A DNA stretch of 64,000 nucleotides from Ruminococcus sp. (lineage in GTDB: Bacteria; Bacillota; Clostridia; Oscillospirales; Ruminococcaceae). The position numbers and the translations under genes were made by a program. The notes below the pieces were generated by a model, which was not told the DNA's origin, did no database searches, and saw only the letters and a list, made by a program, of their open reading frames with translations. Of this stretch, positions 57,782-64,000 are shown piece after piece; positions within the stretch are counted from its first letter, which is position 1; the number at the start of each line of letters is the position of its first letter. The stretch spans positions 42,041 through 106,040 of the forward strand of contig JAEELF010000036.1 of NCBI GenBank assembly GCA_016288815.1, written 5' to 3'.

Positions 57782-60619
57782 ATGAAGAACAAGATCAAAC
57801 GGACGCTCCTGTGTCTGCTTGCCGTGTCAGCAATGACCGTCACCGGGAATATCCATGCAGACGACGACACCGCAGTCACCGCAGAGGAGGTCTCCTCCGA
57901 CGAGACCGCTGAGGACGGCTCCGAGGGCACAGGCGGGCGCGCGAAGCGTAAGGAAGCCGACGAAAAGGCTGATTTCGACGTCGCGCTCGTTGAGAAGTAC
58001 CTGAAAAAAGTCGGCACCGAAGCCGGGCTCGACATCTACTACAAGAGCAAGGACATCGACGACGAGATATGGGACGCAAACGGCGGCAAGCCGGCTAAAA
58101 AGTCCGATTATACCGACGAGCAGAAGGCTCTGGCGGACGAGATAGACGACGTGGGCAAGCTCGGCGAGCTGGTCGCGGTCAACTCTGCGACGGGCTCCCC
58201 TGTGGCTCAGTTCAAGAGCGGAAGCAAGTCCGACGATGGCGTGCTGTACGTCAGCAATGCGGGACGCTACATCGTCACCGTCGATGAGAACTACACCAAG
58301 GTCATCAAGGTGCGGGAGCTCATCTCCTCGCTCGACTGCGAGAACGCCTTCCTCACCGACGAGGGCATGACCCTCGACCTCATGACGAGCGACAATAAAA
58401 AGCTCGACAACAGCTTCACATATTCCGCCGACGAGGACGGCTATGCCGTCTACAAGGCTGACAACGGTGAATTCGCGTGGCTCTCCACGGATAAGAAGCA
58501 CTTCTACGGCGCATTCAGATACGGTGCCGAGGACAGCGACCTCCGTATGCTCGTGGACGACCGCAACGCGATATTCGGTCTCGAGAACAAGGAGACCGGC
58601 TACATCTGGTGGTCTGCACCTCTCGGCGCAACGCAGGATACCGTCGCGACCGACCTCCTCGTGAACGAGCTCCGCTCCTCGAGCGTGCTCAGATACGGTG
58701 TCCCCGCGAGCCGCTCCAATAACAATGTCCTGCGCTCCGGCACCGACGACTGCGTGACCACAGTCTCCGACATAACCAACGGCATACGCATAGTCTACAA
58801 CTACCAGAAGGCGGGCTTCAAGTTCCCGGTGGAATACACCATCGAGGGCGACCACCTCAAGGCGAGCCTCAAGGTCTCGGAGATAGAGGAGACCAATTCC
58901 TCGAACGTCGCGACGGAGCTCACGCTGCTCGGCGGCTTCGGTGCAGCGTCCGATACAGAGGAGGGATACTTTGTTATCCCGGACGGCAGCGGTGCGCTCG
59001 TGAGGTTCAACAACAACCGCACGATGAATACCAACGCCTATGCACAGAGGGTCTACGGCTCGGACGTAACTGTCGTCCCCACGACCAAGGGCGCGGTCAC
59101 GGAGCAGCTCTACCTGCCGTGCTACGGCATAGTCAAGGATGACAACGCAATGCTCGTCGTTGCGTCAGAGGGCGACTCCAACGCAGTGCTCTCGGCTAAG
59201 GTCTCGAAGCAGTCCAACAGCAGCTACAACCTCTGCAACTTCACGTTTATCCTGCGCGGCACGGATACGTTCTATATGTCCGGAAACACCCGCGAGGAGC
59301 TGACGGTCTTCGAGAGCGGCAAGATAAAGTCCGACGACATCGAGCTGCGCTACTATCCTATCGAGAAAGAAGACGCGGACTACGTTGACATTGCCGAGCG
59401 CTACAGACAGTACCTCCTCGACGAAAAGGGAGTGACCGTCAAGGCACAGGCGGACAGCGCCCCGATGTATGTTGACCTCTACGGCGGCGCACAGAAGAAA
59501 AAGCCTATCCTCGGCATACCGGTTACGCTCAAGCAGGCGATAACCAAGTACGGCGAGGCTGAGAAGATACTCACCGACCTCAAGAACGGCGGAGTGGACG
59601 CCATGGTCGTGTCCTACAACAACTGGACGAACGACGGTATCAAGAACAAGGTCGATACCGACGCCAAGCCCTCATGGACACTCGGCGGCAAGGGCGACTT
59701 CAATGAGTTCAGGGACTTCATGTCCTCGAACGGCTATGAGTTCTACCCGACCTCCGACAACCGCGATTTCTACTCCGGCAACGGTTATTTCTCGTTCACG
59801 AGCACGGCTGTGAGAGTATCGGGCTCGTATTCGCGCATAGTCAGCTACGACCGCGCATATGGGATCCCCGACGGCTTCAAGAAGAATATGTCGCTGCTCT
59901 CGCCGAGCTATTTCATGGACGTCATGGGCGACATCGGCAAGAACTACTCCAAGGCAGGTCTGAGCGGAGTTTCGCTCGCGGACCTCACTACATCGCTTTA
60001 CGGCGATTACGGCAAGAAGGACATCTCCCGCGCTGCTGCGATGGATCTTCTGACCAGCGGCTATGAGTCGATAAACAGCAGCCTTTCCGGCGGCATACTC
60101 GCAGACAGCGCAAATGCCTATGTACTGCCGTATGTCAGCCACATCACCAACGTACCGCTCACGTCGAGCCGTTTCGACATCTTCGACGAGGACATACCGT
60201 TCTACCAGATAGTCATGCACGGCATTATCCCGTACTCCACGACAGCGGTGAACGGTGATGCGGATTCCGGCACGCTCCTCCTCATGGCGGCAGCGACCGG
60301 CAGCAACCTCTACTACGACATGATCTACGAGGAGACCAGCACCCTCAAGGACACTGAGTATGACACTCTCTTCTATGCGAATTACGAGCACTGGACCGAC
60401 ACCGCAGCAGCGGAGTACAAGCTGCTCGCACCCATGCTGAAGAGCGTCAGCGGCTGCACTATAACCGGCTACGATACAAAGAACGACGGCAAGCTCATCA
60501 CCACGACCTACTCCGACGGCACAGTCGTGAAGGTAGACCTTGATGAGAGAACGATCGAGTGGGGCGGGAACGTCTATGAGCTCGATAAAATTGCGGAAGA
60601 AGGAGGGATAAGATTCTGA
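57782..60619 (+). CDS. DUF5696-like large exported protein (predicted beta-sandwich plus TIM-barrel-like region)
   Basis: 945 aa from ATG 57782; signal peptide; EEGYFVIPDGSGALVRFNNNRTMNTNAYAQRVYGSDV, MYVDLYGGAQKKKPILGIPVTLKQAITKYGEAEKILTDLKNGGVDAMVVSYNNW. Confidence 0.75.
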   Translation: MKNKIKRTLLCLLAVSAMTVTGNIHADDDTAVTAEEVSSDETAEDGSEGTGGRAKRKEADEKADFDVALVEKYLKKVGTEAGLDIYYKSKDIDDEIWDANGGKPAKKSDYTDEQKALADEIDDVGKLGELVAVNSATGSPVAQFKSGSKSDDGVLYVSNAGRYIVTVDENYTKVIKVRELISSLDCENAFLTDEGMTLDLMTSDNKKLDNSFTYSADEDGYAVYKADNGEFAWLSTDKKHFYGAFRYGAEDSDLRMLVDDRNAIFGLENKETGYIWWSAPLGATQDTVATDLLVNELRSSSVLRYGVPASRSNNNVLRSGTDDCVTTVSDITNGIRIVYNYQKAGFKFPVEYTIEGDHLKASLKVSEIEETNSSNVATELTLLGGFGAASDTEEGYFVIPDGSGALVRFNNNRTMNTNAYAQRVYGSDVTVVPTTKGAVTEQLYLPCYGIVKDDNAMLVVASEGDSNAVLSAKVSKQSNSSYNLCNFTFILRGTDTFYMSGNTREELTVFESGKIKSDDIELRYYPIEKEDADYVDIAERYRQYLLDEKGVTVKAQADSAPMYVDLYGGAQKKKPILGIPVTLKQAITKYGEAEKILTDLKNGGVDAMVVSYNNWTNDGIKNKVDTDAKPSWTLGGKGDFNEFRDFMSSNGYEFYPTSDNRDFYSGNGYFSFTSTAVRVSGSYSRIVSYDRAYGIPDGFKKNMSLLSPSYFMDVMGDIGKNYSKAGLSGVSLADLTTSLYGDYGKKDISRAAAMDLLTSGYESINSSLSGGILADSANAYVLPYVSHITNVPLTSSRFDIFDEDIPFYQIVMHGIIPYSTTAVNGDADSGTLLLMAAATGSNLYYDMIYEETSTLKDTEYDTLFYANYEHWTDTAAAEYKLLAPMLKSVSGCTITGYDTKNDGKLITTTYSDGTVVKVDLDERTIEWGGNVYELDKIAEEGGIRF

Positions 60620-61674
60620 TGGCTAAGAAAAGACCAGACCCCGAAATAGAAGCCGCCAGGGAGAAGGCTGCGCAGATGAAGGCTGAGATAGGCACAGAGC
60701 TCCCTCCCTTAAAGGCAGGGGATACCCCTTCCGACGAGCCTGTACCGGCTGCCGCAGCGCCCGAAAAGGAGCCAAAGCACAGCAAGCTCCCCTACGAGAA
60801 GCGCAAGGCGCTCTACGGCTACGGCTTCATCGCGCTGTGGATGGTGGGAACGCTCCTGTTCTTCCTGATACCGCTTGTGACCTCGCTGTACTACTCGTTC
60901 TGCGATGTTCAGGTAAACCCCGGCTCGCTCGATACCAAGTGGGTGGGCTTGCAGAAGTACTCCGACGTCCTCACAGTAGACCCCAACTACACCGACTACC
61001 TCGGGGATATGCTCCTCGAGACCCTCTGGAAGACCCCGCTCGTACTGATATTCTCGCTGTTCATAGCGGTTATACTCAACCAGAAGTTCAAGGGCAGAGT
61101 GCTTGCGCGAGCGATATTCTTCCTCCCCGTCATCATCGCCACGGGACCCGTTTACAGGATAATCAACGGCGATATGAGCTCGACCGGAAACACCGGAGCT
61201 GCCCAGTTCTCGACGATGTTCTCGACTGACCTCATCGGCGAGCTGATGAACTTCCTCGGCATATACGGTCTGAGCGATAACATGGGCACGGTCATCTCCA
61301 CAGTCGCCGACAACATCTTCGGTATCGTGTGGAGCTCGGGAATACAGATACTCCTCTTCCTTGCGGCATTGCAGAATATCCCGCCTTCCGCGAGGGAAGC
61401 CGCCCAGATGGAGGGCGCTACTGCCTGGGAGTACTTCTGGAAGATAACCTTCCCGTATGTGAGCCCGTTCATACTCGCGAACCTGATATTCACTGTCATC
61501 GACTCCTTCACGAGCCCGATGAACAGCGTAATGAACCGCATTCTCGACATGAAGAACGACTGGAAGTTCGGAGAGGCGTCAGCAATGGCGTGGATCTACT
61601 TTATCATCGTTCTTGCGGCAATAGGACTCGTCACGGCCATAGTAAATAAGTTTATTTACTATGAGGTGGACTAA
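60619..61674 (+). CDS. Carbohydrate ABC transporter permease (MalF-type, second set)
   Basis: 351 aa; EAAQMEGATAWEYFWKITFPYVSPFILANLIFTVID; ATG overlaps the preceding TGA. Confidence 0.9.
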   Translation: MAKKRPDPEIEAAREKAAQMKAEIGTELPPLKAGDTPSDEPVPAAAAPEKEPKHSKLPYEKRKALYGYGFIALWMVGTLLFFLIPLVTSLYYSFCDVQVNPGSLDTKWVGLQKYSDVLTVDPNYTDYLGDMLLETLWKTPLVLIFSLFIAVILNQKFKGRVLARAIFFLPVIIATGPVYRIINGDMSSTGNTGAAQFSTMFSTDLIGELMNFLGIYGLSDNMGTVISTVADNIFGIVWSSGIQILLFLAALQNIPPSAREAAQMEGATAWEYFWKITFPYVSPFILANLIFTVIDSFTSPMNSVMNRILDMKNDWKFGEASAMAWIYFIIVLAAIGLVTAIVNKFIYYEVD

Positions 61675-61688
61675 GGAGGTGCGGGAAT

Positions 61689-62735
61689 ATGTCTGAAAAC
61701 ACCTCCATAAACGCTGCGGGCGAGGCTGTAGTCAAGGCTGAGCACGAGATAGGCAGCGGCATGAGCAAAAAGGAAGCCAAGAGGATACGCATGGAGACGA
61801 TGTCGCGGGAGGAATTGGCCTACCTGCGCAGAAAGTCTGTAGCGGAGAAGGTATGGCCGTTCTTCCGCTTCGTGATACTCTTCGGACTCGGCTTCGTCAT
61901 CATGTACCCGCTCATCTACATGGTGAGCTGCACCTTCCGCGAGAGGAGCGACATGAACGACCCCACGGTAATGTGGATACCGCGTCATTACACGCTCAAC
62001 ATCATCAAGGAGACCATACAGGCTATGGACTTCTGGAAGACTCTCCGCACAACGCTGGTGCTGAACATCGGCTGCTCGCTGGTGCAGGTGATATCCTGCG
62101 CGATAACCGGCTACGGCTTTGCAAGATTCAAATTCAAGGGCAAGAATCTGCTCTTCGGCATCGTCATCATGATGATACTCGTCCCCACGCAGGTAATTTC
62201 CCTGCCGTTGTACGTTCAGTTCAGATACTTCGGTATCAGGGGACTGTTCACCGTGAACCTCATCGACAATATGCTGACCATGTATCTCCCCGCGCTTACC
62301 GCGAACGGTATCCGCTCGGGACTTATGATACTGATATTCCGCCAGTTCTTCAAGGGACTCCCGCGCGAGCTCGAGGACGCCGCCTACATCGACGGCTGCG
62401 GGCCGTTCAAGACATTCATCAGGGTAATGGTGCCGAATGCGGCGTCATCGTTCCTGACGGTCTTCCTGTTCTCGGTGGTATGGTACTGGAACGACTACTA
62501 CGTCAGCACGACGTTCTTCACGAACACCAAGACGGTGGCGCTCATGCTGACGAACCTCGACAGCGAGCTGAAGATACGCCTGTTCAACGACCCGACGGTG
62601 CAGATAAGTCCGCGCGAGGAGATAGTCTGGAAGGAAGCCGGCTGTCTGCTGTCGATAGCGCCGATACTGGTGATGTATACCTTCCTGCAAAAGTATTTCA
62701 CTGAGGGTATCGAGCGTTCGGGACTTGTTGCATAA
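61689..62735 (+). CDS. Carbohydrate ABC transporter permease (MalG-type, second set)
   Basis: 348 aa; EDAAYIDGCGPFKTFIRVMVPNAASSFLTVFLFSVVWYWNDYY. Confidence 0.9.
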   Translation: MSENTSINAAGEAVVKAEHEIGSGMSKKEAKRIRMETMSREELAYLRRKSVAEKVWPFFRFVILFGLGFVIMYPLIYMVSCTFRERSDMNDPTVMWIPRHYTLNIIKETIQAMDFWKTLRTTLVLNIGCSLVQVISCAITGYGFARFKFKGKNLLFGIVIMMILVPTQVISLPLYVQFRYFGIRGLFTVNLIDNMLTMYLPALTANGIRSGLMILIFRQFFKGLPRELEDAAYIDGCGPFKTFIRVMVPNAASSFLTVFLFSVVWYWNDYYVSTTFFTNTKTVALMLTNLDSELKIRLFNDPTVQISPREEIVWKEAGCLLSIAPILVMYTFLQKYFTEGIERSGLVA

Positions 62736-62736
62736 A

Positions 62737-62768
62737 CAAAAAAGACGACCCGTAGGGCCGTCTTTTTT
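62737..62768 (+). terminator. Intrinsic terminator after the large ABC operon
   Basis: AAAAAAGACGACCCGTAGGGCCGTCTTTTTT (imperfect stem). Confidence 0.7.
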
Positions 62769-62769
62769 G

Positions 62770-62856
62770 TCAGGTGTCAGGTTTTAGGTTTCAGGGCGTA
62801 GGGGTCGATGCCTACACGATTTTCCTGACACCTGATCCCTGACCCCTGATACCTAA
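62770..62856. repeat. Heptanucleotide element with inverted arms
   Basis: TCAGGTG-TCAGGTT-TTAGGTT-TCAGGGC, GTAGGGGTCGATGCCTACACGA, then CCTGACACCTGATCCCTGACCCCTGATACCTAA. Confidence 0.8.
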
Positions 62857-62886
62857 AGAAGGACGACCTTGCGGTCGTCCTTTTGT
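62856..62886 (-). terminator. Intrinsic terminator for the TrpB2-like gene
   Basis: AAGAAGGACGACCTTGCGGTCGTCCTTTT. Confidence 0.65.
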
Positions 62887-62888
62887 TA

Positions 62889-64000
62889 TCAGCCGATATT
62901 CGGAAGTGTTGCGAGCGAAGCAGCGAGTTCCTCGTCTGTGGGGATATAGTCGGACATCGTACCGTCGTTGTATGCAGCGTAAGCGTACATATCGAAGTAG
63001 CCCGTACCAGTCAGACCGAAGAGGATGGTCTTCTCCTCGCCTGTCTCCTTGCACCTGAGTGCCTCGTCTATAGCAGCGCGGATAGCATGGCTGCTCTCGG
63101 GAGCGGGGAGAGTTCCCTCCACTCTTGCGAACATCTGCGCAGCCTCGAATACGGAGGTCTGCTCAACAGCGCGAGCCTCCATGAGTCCCTGATCGTAGAG
63201 CTCGGAGAGGATAGCGCTCATGCCGTGGTAGCGGAGACCGCCGGCGTGGTTCGGCGAGGGGATGAATCCGCTGCCGAGGGTATACATCTTCTGGAGCGGG
63301 CATACCTTGCCGGTGTCGCAGAAGTCATAAGCGTACTTGCCGCGTGTGAAGCTCGGGCAGGAAGCCGGCTCAACAGCGATGAAGCGATAATCAGCCTCGC
63401 CGCGGAGCTTTTCACCCATGAACGGGGAGATGAGTCCGCCGAGGTTGGAGCCGCCGCCGGCACAGCCGATGATGATGTCGGGCTTGATACCGTACTTATC
63501 CATAGCGATCTTGGTCTCCATGCCGATAACGGACTGGTGGAGGAGCACCTGTGAGAGCACGCTTCCGAGAACGTATCTGTAGCCCTCGGTGGTGGTAGCT
63601 ACCTCAACAGCCTCGGAGATAGCGCAGCCAAGGCTTCCGCCCGTGTTCGGGAACTCAGCGAGGATGCGCTTGCCGACCTCAGTCGTAGAGGACGGCGAGG
63701 GAGTAACGCTCGCGCCGTAGGTCCTCATAACTTCGCGGCGGAAGGGTTTCTGCTCGTAGGATACCTTTACCATATATACCTTGCAGTCGAGGTCGAAGTA
63801 GGAGCAGGCCATAGAGAGAGCTGTGCCCCACTGACCAGCGCCGGTCTCGGTGGTGACGCCCTTCAGACCCTGCTTCTTCGCGTAGTATGCCTGCGCGATT
63901 GCGGAGTTCAGCTTGTGGCTGCCGGAGGTGTTGTTGCCCTCAAACTTGTAGTAGATGTGGGCAGGGGTGCCGAGCTTCTTCTCAAGGCAATAGGCACGCA
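62889..64000 (-). CDS. TrpB2-like PLP-dependent tryptophan synthase beta chain (N-terminus off the window)
   Basis: Minus strand frame open to the edge: YYKFEGNNTSGSHKLNSAIAQAYYAKKQGLKGVTTETGAGQWGTALSMACSYFDLDCKVYMVKVSYEQKPFRREVMRTYGA..., PLP Lys in GSHKLN, GCAGGGSNLGG. Confidence 0.9.
   Translation of the reverse strand, partial: RAYCLEKKLGTPAHIYYKFEGNNTSGSHKLNSAIAQAYYAKKQGLKGVTTETGAGQWGTALSMACSYFDLDCKVYMVKVSYEQKPFRREVMRTYGASVTPSPSSTTEVGKRILAEFPNTGGSLGCAISEAVEVATTTEGYRYVLGSVLSQVLLHQSVIGMETKIAMDKYGIKPDIIIGCAGGGSNLGGLISPFMGEKLRGEADYRFIAVEPASCPSFTRGKYAYDFCDTGKVCPLQKMYTLGSGFIPSPNHAGGLRYHGMSAILSELYDQGLMEARAVEQTSVFEAAQMFARVEGTLPAPESSHAIRAAIDEALRCKETGEEKTILFGLTGTGYFDMYAYAAYNDGTMSDYIPTDEELAASLATLPNIG

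Overview
The window looks like a chromosomal segment of a gut-type Clostridia/Ruminococcaceae-like bacterium (taxonomy is inference). It is moderately GC-rich and densely coded. I saw no tRNA, rRNA 16S/23S, CRISPR array, prophage or transposase. Left to right: (i) a minus-strand GDP-mannose/exopolysaccharide block: gmd (truncated), mannose-1-P guanylyltransferase and a priming sugar transferase. (ii) A long plus-strand branched-chain amino acid block: Leu T-box-leuA, then leader peptide/attenuator-ilvB-ilvN-GNAT-leuC-leuD-leuB-ridA. It runs on into nadA, a HydE-type radical SAM gene, two tandem paralogous Cys-rich U32-like proteins and an SGNH/sialate esterase. (iii) A Cys T-box operon: cysE, a small ORF and cysS. 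(iv) A minus-strand GH13 and glycogen phosphorylase pair. (v) A degenerate signal-peptidase-like membrane protein, two cyclophilins, murA, a Spo0A-like regulator with a degenerate receiver, prfB, a lipoprotein, rnr, secG and glyS. (vi) A split activase/2-hydroxyacyl-CoA dehydratase-like pair, and psd. (vii) recR, ybaB, dnaX, a TPR gene and SRP RNA on the minus strand. (viii) A NatAB-like ABC exporter. (ix) A 12-kb operon of unknown function with a giant solute-binding protein, four carbohydrate-type permeases, an NHL/TPR membrane protein, a YIP1-like protein and a DUF5696-like exported protein. (x) A truncated TrpB2-like gene. The most interesting non-obvious signals are a family of modular multi-hairpin intergenic repeats (four copies), terminator-linked heptanucleotide arrays (consensus TCAGGTG, three loci), a degenerate ~18-bp tandem repeat inside the Leu T-box leader, a 36-codon ilvB leader peptide with alternative pairings, and the uncharacterised ABC/DUF5696 operon.
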